64,000 bases of DNA from Gordius sp. MW1 (Eukaryota > Nematomorpha > Gordioida > Gordea > Gordiidae). Position numbers and translations under genes: made by a program. The notes under the pieces were generated by a model. The model did not search any database and was not told the DNA's origin. It worked only from the letters and a program-made list of their open reading frames with translations. Below are positions 46,501 to 57,271 of the stretch, in pieces; position 1 is the stretch's first letter, and every line of letters starts with the position of its first letter. The stretch is taken from assembly GCA_964036665.1 (NCBI GenBank), contig OZ038532.1, forward strand, positions 16,758,537 to 16,822,536, in the 5' to 3' direction.

Positions 46501-49500
46501 AAAAACTTATTGGCATGTTTATAGCGATAAAATTGGTTTATTTCCACGTGCATTTGAGACCGATTTTTAACTAATTAAATTTGCTTATTTTAAAAATAAC
46601 GTAGTAGCATGGGCGTACCCAGGGCCCCGCCCCTAATTTACGAGAAAAAAAAATTTTAATGCAAAAACATTGAAAAACTAAAAAAATTTATATTTTGCCC
46701 CCCCTCTAAATGAACTTTTAAACGTTTTGCCCCCCCCCCTTATTCAAAACCTGGGTACGCCCATGCGTAGACTAGGATCTTTAAAAGCTCGCTTTAGGAT
46801 GCTTCTAAATTTGAAGGTGATTTTGATAATTTAAAGGAAGTGTACAAATTTACAATTTTTAAAGGCAGATATTTTATATTTATTGACGATAAAATTGAAA
46901 ATTTACAAAAAAATTTAGCTCGCCAGAATAAGAAAACTATGAATCGGTTTTACAACAACTGGTTATTTTTTTAACCCCGCTTACATCGTTTTAAATATTT
47001 TAACCACACCAAACTTGGTCTATTTTTAAAGTAGGGGAGACCGGGGCTATCTTTTACCCGGGGCCATAGCGTCTTCTCGATTATTTTTGTCATTTATGTT
47101 TATTAAGACCTCAAATTATAATCATAAATGTATTTTATTAAGGCACATGTTAGGCACAAAAAATATTTGGATTAACCTTTCTTACAAAAAAATTATGTAG
47201 AAAAAAAGGTTTTTCGGGGCTAAAACGTCCTTTTTTATTTTTTTGTATTTTGTAAATTATTTAAAAACTACTTATTCTGCCAACCTGCAATATATACCAA
47301 GGTAATAAGAAGTAACTCTTTTATTATATTTATATTCAAATATATTTTTTTGACGAGTTGAATCATCTTAAGCACAACTTAAAGTTCAATGATCATGCCG
47401 GGGCTATCGCAGCCGGGGCTATCGTTTCCTTTTCACTCGTTCACTTTTTTAATTATGGTGCTTAATTACCACAGAAAAGCAAATATATCCAAAATCACTT
47501 TATCCCCATCCCATTTTAACTAGAAAAACTTCAACTAGACAGCAAGTGTCAACAATACTCACATCATCACCTCATAAAAAAGGTAAGAGAAAAGGTGGCC
47601 AAATGCCAAGGTAAGATTACTAAAAAATTGATCAGATCACAAAATAATTGCCTGATATGTGGCAAAGATTATACAAATCATCATAATAATGAAGACTGGT
47701 TCAGCTGTAGGAAATGCTCCCTCTGGGCTCATGGATCCTGCTGCAATTATGATATTTTCTATATTTGCATTAAATGTAAATCCTAACCATCTTTAATAAT
47801 TACTAGAGATGCACCGATACCAAGTATCGGCATGGTATCGGCGCCGATACCTTGCCAAAAGAATCGGCCCGATACTTTGCTAGTATCGGCAATTACCAAG
47901 CCGATACCTTTTTCAATATGAAACTCAAAAAATAATATTTATAGTATCTCCTACCATTAAAAAATAGAGGACTTTTTAAATTTTTTGAAAATTGTTTCAT
48001 TTGATTGGCTATAAATATTTCTTTACAATTGTTTTATCGTCAAAATTCTGATCTACCAAAATTTGGATGTGACTTAATTTATAATATTTAATTTGCATAT
48101 ATTTTTTAGTATAAAAATTTTTTTTATTATAAGTATCGGCATGGTATCGGTATCGGCAAAAAAATCTTAAGTATCGGCTGGTATCGGTATAAAATAGTGG
48201 TATCGGTGCATCTCTAATAATTACATGACATTTTTATACCAATAAAAGATTTAAATCAATGATTCTAGCACAAAAATTTGATAAAGTAATTGATATGTAA
48301 AATTTTATAAGCTTTAATAGATTATGAACTTCTAATATTTTGACATTTTTAAGCACATAATATAAATTTGCATTATTTGTAAACCTTAACCTTGTTTAAC
48401 AATTATTCATTTTAAATGATATTTGTGTAATAAGGCATATAAATCAATGATTCTAGCACAGAAATCTTAGAAAAGGCACTTATATGTTAAATCTCTATGA
48501 AAAGTTTTATATTAAAATATAAAAAACTTTTTAATACTTTCACATAAAGCATATGCAATTATAAGTCATTAATTTTAACATAAAAACACATTAATCCTCT
48601 TATAAAATTATTATATCAAACTTTTTAAGCTTTAAAGTTTTTATAAACTTAATGTTTTGCAATTTAAACCATTCACTTAGTTTCATTAGGTAATAATTTA
48701 ACAACAATCTCTGATAAATCACTCTTAAAGAATATTATCAACATTTATAAGTTACAAAAGATTATAAACATTAAAAAATTTGGTTATTTAGGCCTAGGTA
48801 ATCAATTAGTTTTTAGTTTTGGAGCTTTATATTAGAGAGGACGCGATAGCCCCTTCGAAAGGACGCGATAACCCCGGGTAGTTTTCGAAATTTATACGAG
48901 TTGTCTTTTTTTTAAACCCGTATTACGAAAAATCTATCAACTGTATTGCCATATTTTTTTTTCCTTTGAAAAACACTCTAGACACGAATATTTTTCTAAA
49001 AAAAGTATATGAAAATCGGTTAACAATTTTTGTCCAGACCTTTTTGAAAATTTTTGGTCGCGATAGCCCCGGTCTCCCCTAAGTTCTTAGACCTCCTGAC
49101 TTACATATGACGTCATTTTTTAAAATAACATATATTATTTTAGACGCAATGGTTGTTTTATCATTACTCAAGTTCAAATTCTATTTGGATTCGGAAAAGT
49201 AGTACTAAAAGTAAACGAACTTTTGAAAACGCCATTACACTACATCCTTTTAAATCACATACCAGTTTTTATGATGCTAGCACCCACTACAAAACTCAAA
49301 AAATAGAATATTTAAGGAATAGGTTATGGCATTTGAAACAGTATCAAAAGGCTAACGATATTAACTTGTTAGATCGGAAAAGTAACCAAGCAAAAAAAAT
49401 AACACCAAAGAAAAGTCTTGTTCCGATTTATGCCCACATAGTGCAAAATCAAATATTAATGGCAACAGACCGCAGTAATCCTAGAAGAAAAATTGACACT

Positions 49501-50796
49501 GAGCTTCAAGAACAGTTGGAAGAACTACAAACACAGATCTTGGAACATCTCAATCAACTTTCTCGCCAAGATGGGATAGTATTCAATAAAATAGATCTCT
49601 TTTGGGCCTATGAAACCGCGCAAGATGCGAGTAATTACAAATATTTACTAAATCTCGGATTAACATATCGCAAGTTTGGTGGCAACCCTAATTGGCTAGA
49701 AGCCATGTTTGATGTAAAAATACCATTTCAAGATTTGATATTTAACGAAATAGCGCCCGTCACAAACCTCGATTCAAGCACACAATCGAATCTGTCCAAC
49801 ACCAATTACATGGCGCATTTGTTGAACTCTAAACTGAATAAAAATATGTTAAACAATTTAGCTTCTTACATTTGGACAAGTAAAAATGGTGCGACCACCA
49901 TTAATCAAGATTCAAATGATGCAAGATTGGAGTCAAGGGAGGACTCTGTCGTTATACATTTTATCGTGCCTCTGTATAGAAGATTATCAAACTTCATGAG
50001 ATTTTTGGGTAATTACGAAAGTACGTGCTTAAAGCGTGAGGAAAATGCGGAATTATTAGTGGTCATGTTCCACTCCGATGCAAAAGAAAGTATGGCAACT
50101 GACGCCCCGAAAGAATTAAATATAACGGATGGCATTAACGAGGATGATTATGTCACGCATGTATTCAGACTCGTAAACGAAATGCGCCTTAAATACCCAC
50201 ACCAAAAGTCGAAGCTCAAGATTCTGTCCGTGAAAGGGGAATTTTCTCGGGGTCTAGCCTTAGAAATCGGGGCTTCTCAGTACAAAGATGACGATCTCCT
50301 CTTTTTTGTCGACGTTGACATAGTATTTTCCGAAGGTTTTATGCGTCGAGCTCGAACGTTCACTCAATTTAACCAATCCATATACTATCCCGCAGTTTTA
50401 AGTCAATTCAATCCACAATTTACCAGCTCACAACCGAGGGGTTACATTGACAGCAAAACAAACGCAACCGCAAACTATTTTCACATAACTGACCACGTAG
50501 GGTATTGGCGTTTGTATGGATTCGGGCTAGTCACAATATACAAACACGATTTCAGGAGGGCCGGTGGATTTGACATGAGCATACTGGGGTGGGGCAAGGA
50601 AGATGTGGACCTTTTTGATAAATGCCTTTTTAGAGGCTACACCGTTTTCCGGAATCCGGATCCCTCTTTAATACACGTGTTCCACGATAACGATTGCCCG
50701 TCATCACTGGAAAATGATCAATTTTTAATGTGCGTCAAATCGAAAGCTAACAATTTAGGTTCAACAACAAACCTTGGCCATTTTTTATATGATTAA
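40590..50796 (+). CDS. CHSY: Chondroitin sulfate synthase (bifunctional chondroitin polymerase)
   Basis: Exons 40590-40962, 45370-45951, 46064-46290, 49144-50796 with phases 1, 1, 0 give 944 residues. It is a type II Golgi protein: a short cytosolic tail, one membrane segment (residues 41-61, NFLLSVVLGTFLSLVIQIIV), a stem, then two glycosyltransferase domains. The N-terminal one (about 160-395) has LIGVMTARKFLDTR, YPPQKKSFMMLKFMYE and WFVRADDDVYIKG with the acidic DDD (about 292-294). The C-terminal CHGN domain has FFVDVDIVF (about 784-786) and GWGKEDVDLF (about 876-881). The family alternately adds GlcUA and GalNAc to build chondroitin. Both acidic motifs are present, as in CHSY rather than CHPF. 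The protein is longer than human CHSY1 (about 800), mainly in the stem and linker. AATAAA is at 51002-51007. Confidence 0.95.
41400..43000. other. First part of synthase intron 1, AT-rich
   Basis: No gene is seen. GGCTAGCACTAGCCCCGACC at 41768-41787 and CCCCGGGCTACGACTAGCCC at 42115-42134 are GC-rich islands that may be ends of a decayed transposon, but I could not pair them. Confidence 0.35.
43133..43366 (-). pseudogene. Fragment resembling the C-terminal region of a reverse-transcriptase-associated repeat ORF
   Basis: On the minus strand RPDGTSTIPWDDGKFLSWDF then TCIDVFAPSN matches a pattern (PDG-x-PW-x-G-x-WD-T-C-D-x-AxS) that I know from repeat-derived ORFs of invertebrates, usually annotated near reverse transcriptases. 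The frame degrades after KYYRG. It lies in intron 1 of the synthase gene. The assignment is from memory of the pattern only. Confidence 0.4.
44451..44885. mobile_element. hAT foldback MITE (435 bases)
   Basis: Ends TAGTGGTGGGAAAAAC and, inverted, TAGTGGTGGGGAAACC. Target duplication GCTGCGAC (44443-44450) and GCTGCAAC (44886-44893), seven of eight bases. Further inverted pieces (AAGTCAGTCTTGGGTTTTGC versus GCAAAACCCAAGGCTGACTC) let most of it fold back. It lies in synthase intron 1. Confidence 0.85.
46608..46765. mobile_element. hAT-like MITE, CATGGGCGTACCC family, copy 4
   Basis: The 16-base ends CATGGGCGTACCCAGG are perfect inverted repeats (the match extends one more base outward as GCATGGG). 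The flanks CGTAGTAG and CGTAGACT share their first five bases. No ORF. It lies in the last intron of the synthase gene. Confidence 0.75.
47595..47786 (+). pseudogene. PHD-like finger, C-terminal remnant of a pogo/DDE_1 transposase
   Basis: NCLICGKDYTNHHNNEDWFS, then CRKCSLWAHGSCCNY and FYICIKCKS, shows the Cys4-His-Cys3 spacing of a PHD finger. Such a finger (C-x2-C .. W-x-C-x2-C-x3-H-x2-C .. C-x2-C) closes many jerky/pogo-type transposases. The ORF lies within the TA-flanked element on the same strand as the host gene, and the rest of the transposase is gone. Confidence 0.65.
47804..48216. mobile_element. hAT MITE with perfect target duplication (413 bases)
   Basis: Ends TAGAGATGCACCGATACC and, inverted, TAGAGATGCACCGATACC. 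The 8-base duplication ATAATTAC is exact (47796-47803, 48217-48224). Subterminal GTATCGGC/GCCGATAC repeats crowd both ends. It is nested in the TA-flanked element at 47034-49079. Confidence 0.93.
49144..50796 (+). CDS. Terminal exon of chondroitin synthase (linker and CHGN domain)
   Basis: The acceptor ATTTTAG at 49137-49143 continues WSYE from the previous exon as TQWLFYHYSSSN.., then FENAITLHPFKS, the conserved junction of the two domains. GEFSRGLALEIGASQ, FFVDVDIVF and AGGFDMSILGWGKEDVDLF mark the second transferase. A pogo-like element ends only 64 bases upstream of this exon. Confidence 0.95.
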   Translation, partial: TQWLFYHYSSSNSIWIRKSSTKSKRTFENAITLHPFKSHTSFYDASTHYKTQKIEYLRNRLWHLKQYQKANDINLLDRKSNQAKKITPKKSLVPIYAHIVQNQILMATDRSNPRRKIDTELQEQLEELQTQILEHLNQLSRQDGIVFNKIDLFWAYETAQDASNYKYLLNLGLTYRKFGGNPNWLEAMFDVKIPFQDLIFNEIAPVTNLDSSTQSNLSNTNYMAHLLNSKLNKNMLNNLASYIWTSKNGATTINQDSNDARLESREDSVVIHFIVPLYRRLSNFMRFLGNYESTCLKREENAELLVVMFHSDAKESMATDAPKELNITDGINEDDYVTHVFRLVNEMRLKYPHQKSKLKILSVKGEFSRGLALEIGASQYKDDDLLFFVDVDIVFSEGFMRRARTFTQFNQSIYYPAVLSQFNPQFTSSQPRGYIDSKTNATANYFHITDHVGYWRLYGFGLVTIYKHDFRRAGGFDMSILGWGKEDVDLFDKCLFRGYTVFRNPDPSLIHVFHDNDCPSSLENDQFLMCVKSKANNLGSTTNLGHFLYD

Positions 50797-51150
50797 TTTA
50801 TATGGTATGGTCAGGCTAATGGGACCAATGAAGGTTCTTTCATCATAGATCTCTAACAAAAACATTTAACGGCCACACGCTCTAATACATCATAGGTTTT
50901 TTGGTATAAGGCGAAGTATTTTGTAAACCTGTTGCATTAACCGAAACCATTATACCGATAGATTCATACGTTTGATTAATGCTCAAAATTTATTACTGAT
51001 CAATAAACATTATTTAAATTGTCCAAATTGTAGAATCTTCGAGAAAATCAAAAAATTAAAACAAATAAATCATGACAAATAGAAAATTTGGTTTATTTTA
51101 ATAATGTTTTTCATAAATTATAACAGGTTCAGGTAAAGGAACAGGTTAAT
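50797..51150. other. Convergent 3' ends of synthase and ADRM1
   Basis: 354 bases separate the two stop codons. The synthase polyadenylation signal (51002-51007) and the ADRM1 signal (51097-51092 on the other strand) face each other about 85 bases apart, so cleavage sites should nearly meet. Confidence 0.7.
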
Positions 51151-54100
51151 TTATTCCATCTTGTGGGTCCCTGCATCTTCTTCGTCATATTTTTCTTCCA
51201 AAGCTTTTATGAAAGCATCCCAATCTTTAGTGATAAATAAAGGGTTCAACTAATTTGCTCTCAAAACATAATTTAACGCAAAATTTTCTTTACATACCCC
51301 CATTTTGTGATGCACTTAAGGCCTTGCCGCTAAATCCAAATTCTTTCATGAGCGATGTCAATTGTCCCGATTGAAAGGCAAGGCAAAATGAACTAAAAGC
51401 CTGCAAAAAACAAACATTATACAAAAATAAAATTGATGGAGGTTCTTAACGTAATTATAAAACATTTAATGTTATCAAAGGACAAATTATTTTTAACTCA
51501 AAATATGGTTAATATTTGTGAATAAGCCATACAACGCGAATAAATAGTTAATAAGATTTATCGCGATAATGTAAGTGTATAATCTTTTGTACCATTCAAT
51601 ATTTTGGAATTAATTAAGAAAAAGCGCATTATTTACAAAACACTCAGCCTTAGTTAAAATTCTCATCAACCCGATATATAATATTATTTTAATCTAAATA
51701 TAAAAAAAACCTTAATTTGCAAACTATTTTAAAAAATACCACCGGTTTAAAGGTAATTAATTCGATCCCAAAATATAGCACAAATGTATTAATAAAAATA
51801 AAAAATTTGTCAAGGCCATACTTGCCACTTAAAAACCCATTTTCTTTAGTAAAACGTTTAACAAAATTTTTTTAATTCTTTTTGTTATCAATAAAAATTG
51901 AAGATCCGTGTTTAAAAATATTCAATATATTAAGTTAAAATGCAATCATTAATCAAACGGTTAACGAAAAAGCTTGACATTTAAGGCTAGTGCTTAAATT
52001 CCCTAAAATTTTTGGTTTTTAACCCCGCTTCTGTACAGTAGGCGACTGACCTGTTAGGCGACAACCAATTAGGTTACAGATTTATGTGCGCTTCAAATGA
52101 GCGCGACTGGAGAAAAAAACAAGTGATAACCAAGTGATGAAAACCAGTATTTGATAGGTTTGCACATATGTTTATATTAGTTGTAACAAGTTCAATCTTG
52201 TCTTCATCTATTAAATTTATGTGCTATATTCTATCTTTATAATAGTAATAGTTGTAATCTCAATTCATTGATCTTTCAACTCAAGCTGTCCAATGTTCAA
52301 AGTATTTTATGTGCATTATTTTTGAATCTTTAAATTAGTCAATGTTAAAACAATGAATTTTCAAAAGAATTACAATTAAAGCTCAAACCTATTGTTGACC
52401 TCACATCTGTCACCACAAAATATTACATATTCATTGCATTAGTGAAGAAAAAACAAAGTGATAACCAAGTGATGAAAACCAATATTATTTGGATTTGCAC
52501 ATATGTTTATATTAGTTGTAACAAGTTGAATCTTGTCTTCATCAAGTAAATTTATGTGCTTTTTTCTAATCATTATAATAGTAATAGTTGTAATGTAATC
52601 TCAGTTCATTGATTTTCCAACTCAAGCTGTCCAATGTTCAAAGTATTTTATGTGCATATTTTTTGAATTTTTAGATTAGTCAATAATAAAACAAGGAATT
52701 TTAAAAAGAATTAAAATTAAAGCTCAAACCTATGGTTGACCTCACGTCTGTCACCACAAAATATTACCTATTCATAGCATTATGTACCATTTTTTAACAT
52801 TATCAAACACTGAATAAACGTATATTTCATATATTATAAGGCTTTAACTGAACTAAACAAATTATTATCTATAAATCTACATAAAATGTCAATATTTAAT
52901 ATTTAAATTAAAAATTTTATAACATATCATTTACACATAATTTTTTATGAAAATAAAAAAATACTATATTAAATACTGCTTTGCCTTAATAGTTTACGGC
53001 TTATTTACTAACTATTTATTAAGTGTCAAAATTATTACTAATTATTAAATAATTAAAATATTTTTTGCTTTTCTCAATTTGTTAGACTAAGAATAACACA
53101 CCCATTTGTATTCCAACCATAGATAATAATTTTTAAGGCATCATATTGAACATAAGAGGATGTCAAGCACTTGCACAGCCATTCCTCTGTTGGTCAGGTC
53201 AAAATCCTAACACGGATGGTAAAGGGGGTCAAGATGACCCCAAACTTTAAATAGCTATAAATATTTAGGCATAGTATTTTAACTCATATCAGTGAATTAA
53301 TATATTACTTTGGGTATTCAAACAAGTAATTTTAATTTTATATCCTAAATTGGTACAATTTTCTACTATTAGATTAATTTGGCTCATAAAAATTTTTTCT
53401 ATTTTAATTTTATTAATAATATTATATAAAATAAGGTTAGAACTATAAATACAGACAATTTGGCATAAAAAAACCTAAAAAAATAGAGATGTCCGAACTT
53501 ATGGAATTTTGGCCCTATGTTTTTAAAGTTGAAAAGTTACCACTGTTCTTAACCATTATTTTCTATTTTTGGACTTTAATTTAATTTTTTTGAATATAAA
53601 TACATCATAGAAGGTTAGAATTAAGAATATGAAAAAAATGTAAATTCTTAAAACAAAAATTTTATCAGGTTCAATAGTAAATTTTGAGTAAAAAATGAGA
53701 TTTCCTATAAGTTTTCCTAGTTTGTAAAATTATTTTAGATTGAAAGGGTAAAGTTTCAAATAGTCAGTTTATAAATAGATATTGGTATAAGTTCATGATT
53801 TTTTAAATTTGGCATAAAAAACATCATAAAAATTAGAGTTGTGTAAACTTAAGAAAGTCTTAACCCTTTGTTTTTTGAGACATAAAGTTTCTTTTGTTCT
53901 AAATCCATTTTTTATAATTTTTCAACTTAGTTTTAAATTTAAATGACAATAATCCTTTTCTTCAATACAAAAACCCTTAAAATAAAAAAATTTGTGTTTG
54001 CCCCTCCCTAAATGAACTTAAACAACTTTTGCCCCCCCCCCTATTCTAAAACCTGGATACGCCCATGTTTCCAACACCTTCTGGGCTGGTATAAGGTGTG

Positions 54101-57100
54101 ACCTTCTATGTTTTTGATTACTATATAATACAATATATGGTATTATATTTATTATATTTAATGCATTGTATTATTATTATTGTATTGTACTATATAATAT
54201 TTATTATATTGTATTATATTTTTTATATTGCATTATATTTACTGTGTTGCATTATATATATCTTATTATATTATATAAATTATATTATTAAATATATTAT
54301 CTTGTATTATATTATATTTAATGCATTATAAAATATTTCTTGTATTTATTGTATCATATTATATTTATTGCATTATATTTATTATATAACTAATATTATA
54401 TTAAATCTATTGTATTATATTATATTTATTGTATAATGTAATATATATTGTATTTAATCTTTTGTATTATATTCATTGTATTATATCATATTTATACTAT
54501 ATTATTTAAATTTTAAATTTTCATTATGATTTAGAGTCTAATATGTTGCAGTCACGTGTTTAACAATCGCGTAATCTGATTGGTTGTCGCCTAACAGGTC
54601 AGTCGTCTACTCTACTAGATTCTTTTAACCCATCTAAAAAGTTTGCTTTGAATCAATATTTACGCGAAAATTATGATAAGAGACAACTAGAGCCCTGCAA
54701 AATGAAATTTCTTCTGTGCGAACCCGGCCCAAGCCCGACTTCTCCATTTTTATTTTGCCCAAGCCTGAAAGACTATTTTTCTTTTTGGGCCCGGCCCGAT
54801 CCAATTTTTCGAATAAAATTTTTGAAAACTTTTATTTTGAAAATATTTCACCATCTAAATATAAAATGTATTAGATTATTATCACTCGTAATTTACAACT
54901 AGGATATGTTTAAAAAATCCATTTTCACTCGTTACAAATTATTTTGCTTTAAAACTAAAAACTTAAAAAATATATTTTACTTAACAGTTCCATATAAAAT
55001 TCTTTGGAAATATTTACCACAGCTACTATGAATTTATTTAAATACTAGAATAAGATTCGCAATCCAGGTGAGTTATATTATAATGGACAGAGGAAAAAGC
55101 TGAAGTTTGAAAGCTATATATTGTACGCTGTGTGAAGATAATTATTTAATATCGAGTTGAGTTTGTTTAAACCATATTTTATAAAAGATTAGTTTGCTTT
55201 AATTCAATTCGGGTCGGGCCGCCTCATCAGGCCCAACCCAAACCCCAATTATTTTATAAAATTCTGCCCAAGCCCGGCCCAAAACCAGATCGGGTCGGGC
55301 GGCACGAGCAGGGCTCTAGAGCCAACGCTAAATTTTTGAGCGACCTCGTTTACTCAAATAGTAATATATTTATTTGTATAGAATTATAAAAATATCATAA
55401 ACACCCTACTTAATTTAACTCTTATTTGCTTAAAAAAATGTTGCTTGTCTAAATATAATGACATTTTAAAGAAACCTCATGCCAAAAAACGAATGTAAAA
55501 TATTTTCATATACATAAATCGTGAAGAAAGATACAAAAACAAAAAATATGCTCTACACCAATAGAGCGTACATATATTATTTTGTAGTCATAGCCCAGTT
55601 TAATACTTTTAGTTAAATATGCAAAAAATTGTACCCCCTGATCATTTTATCTGGTTAAAACAATAAACTCATGCTTTCAATACTCAGTCAAAAGCTTATA
55701 TATAGTTAGTTACCTGTTTAAATTGAGGTGATCGTATGTTTTCTTTCAGGTACTCTTTATCATTTATCTGGTATCCTTCAGGCTTGCTAGGTAGAAATGG
55801 AAGCAAAGCCCTGACAAATTTATCATTTCCACATATTTCTTCAATTACCTCAGGTCTCAATATTTGGCCTAGACCTATTTGAAAATATATAGACCATTAA
55901 TTAATGCATGTATTTGATTAAAATGTGCTTACAAAATTAATTTAAAATTTAAATTGTATTATAAATCAAATTAAAACATTTATTTATCTCATCTTGGCCC
56001 TTGTGAGAATTAAAGTTGCCACTTTTTTGATTGTGTTCAGCTATGTTTGATAATACATTTTGGAGAAGGCTCAATTCAATTTTATTAGGTGTTTTATCTT
56101 CATTCCCATCATTTTTTGATGCTGAAAGAATGTTGCCACGAGAAAAACCAAGGATATTTGATCCACCACCAAGATTATTTATTGGTGTTATACCCAAACT
56201 TTCGGTTGCTGAAAGGTCATCCCCAAGCAATGGTGGGGGTAGAATTGCAGAAGAAGCTGACAATGGTTGGGCAGATCTATTTAATTCAGTATATACATAT
56301 GGTGTAATAATGATTAATATTAATTGTTTGATATAATTATCATAACTTTCTAAATAATTTAACTACTATAATAATTTTTATGTAATATCTATAAGTCTAG
56401 CATGAATGTTTGTATCTGCTCAAAAAACAAATACTAATACTTTTTTCTTGATCTAAATCCAACACCACCTCCAGCACCTTGAGGAGGTTGAAATCCAAAT
56501 ATATTTCCTAAATTGCCAATATTACTTGATAAGAGTTGGACAAGTTGGTTACGATTAAGTCCCCCAAGTAAAGTTTGTAGATCACTGTCATTTATATCTG
56601 ATAAAAATAGAACTTTCAATTATTATAATATAATATTACTTCCTAAATCAACATTAGACATATCAGGCATGAAATTAGGTTGCCCAGGTGTTAATTCACT
56701 ATCACTTCCGGATATTCCTTGATTATCACCATTTAAAATATCAATTATTTTTTTCCAACCATCTTCATCTTTTTCAATTTTTGGCTCCTTAAAAGTAACA
56801 ATGAAATAACAAAATAAAGTCAATTTTGATCACTTGATGGATAGCAATAAATTTTTTATAGTGTATTTATATGAATACTAACCTGCATCCAGAAAAAATG
56901 CTTCTTCTTGGAAGACTTAAACTTCAATAAATATACTCTTCCTGTCTGACATTCTTCAAGCTTTTTGACATCAACATCATCGGGAAATAAAATAAAATCC
57001 TAAATTAGTTAATATATGTTCAAGTATTCAATAAAAAATTCTAAGGTTTGTTTTTATAATAATGTATCCCAATACATAAAATTATATCTTATATTTATTA

Positions 57101-57271
57101 ATTAAGACAATTTACATCTTCTGTTGTGCCAGTTTGACGATCTTTCCAACAAAAATGAATTAATGAGTCATCAGAACGATAAACATAAATTAAGCCTTTT
57201 CTTTTATCAGGGTATACCAGGTCACCATCCATGTACATCTTGCCTGCTTTTAGTTCGACCATGTTAGACAT
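51151..57271 (-). CDS. ADRM1: Proteasomal ubiquitin receptor ADRM1/Rpn13
   Basis: Exons (minus strand, in order): 57271-57116, 56999-56883, 56787-56640, 56597-56441, 56276-55978, 55874-55714, 51400-51298, 51224-51151. Phases 0, 0, 1, 2, 1, 0, 1 agree and give 404 residues (human ADRM1 has 407). The N-terminal Pru domain (about 1-110) reads [52 protein letters not shown] and should bind ubiquitin and the proteasome base. A Gly/Ser-rich linker follows. The C-terminal DEUBAD (about 270-395) reads [40 protein letters not shown] and should bind and activate the deubiquitinase UCHL5. The acidic C-terminus [10 protein letters not shown] ends in a TAA stop. AATAAA on the minus strand is at 51097-51092. 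Intron 6 (4.3 kb) holds two transposons. Confidence 0.95.
52111..52785. repeat. Tandem duplication, unit about 332 bases
   Basis: The words GTGATAACCAAGTGATGAAA, TTGCACATATGTTTATATTA, CTCAAGCTGTCCAATGTTCA and GTCACCACAAAATATTAC appear in the same order in both halves (about 52111-52441 and 52442-52785), with a moderate number of differences. Confidence 0.85.
53990..54076. mobile_element. Single end of a CATGGGCG-family MITE
   Basis: A C run and CCTGGATACGCCCATG match the right end of the copy at 46608-46765 (shared CCTCCCTAAATGAAC.. and TTTTGCCCCCCCCC words). No left end is found within the expected distance, so this is a truncated copy. Confidence 0.6.
54110..54510. repeat. AT-only simple repeat (TATTATATT-type)
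   Basis: About 400 bases made almost only of TATTATATT/TATTTATTG variants. The 77-codon frame across it is a product of the repeat. Confidence 0.85.
54688..55318. mobile_element. hAT MITE, TAGAGCCCTGC family (631 bases)
   Basis: Ends TAGAGCCCTGC and, inverted, TAGAGCCCTGC. Target duplication GAGACAAC (54680-54687) and GAGCCAAC (55319-55326), seven of eight. Subterminal GGGCCCGGCCC/CGGGTCGGGC repeats lie at both ends. A decayed relative is at about 4810-4940. It lies in ADRM1 intron 6. Confidence 0.88.

Larger units (their letters stand above)
47034..49079 (+). mobile_element. TA-flanked pogo-like transposon remnant in the synthase intron
   Basis: Ends GGGGAGACCGGGGCTATC at 47034 and its exact complement at 49062-49079, both bordered by TA (47032-47033, 49080-49081). 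The CCGGGGCTATCG motif recurs inside (about 47399-47427 and 48838-48880). It encodes a PHD-like finger ORF and carries a nested hAT MITE (47804-48216). The DDE core is missing. Confidence 0.8.
52036..54612. mobile_element. TA-flanked transposon with long inverted ends in ADRM1 intron 6
   Basis: Left end CAGTAGGCGACTGACCTGTT and right end, inverted, GAGTAGACGACTGACCTGTT; the match continues through AGGCGACAACCAAT (over 30 bases). TA borders both (52034-52035, 54613-54614). Inside are a tandem duplication of about 332 bases, a lone MITE end near 54000-54070 and an AT-rich simple repeat. No transposase is seen. Confidence 0.75.

Noticed and set aside
52111-52785. CRISPR-like direct repeat pair
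   Set aside because: Only two diverged units of about 332 bases within a transposon; no short repeats with spacers.
54098-54331. 77-codon frame rich in Tyr and Ile
   Set aside because: Entirely within an AT-only simple repeat.
55949-56823. Plus-strand ORFs over the ADRM1 exons
   Set aside because: Shadows of the minus-strand exons, whose translation matches ADRM1.
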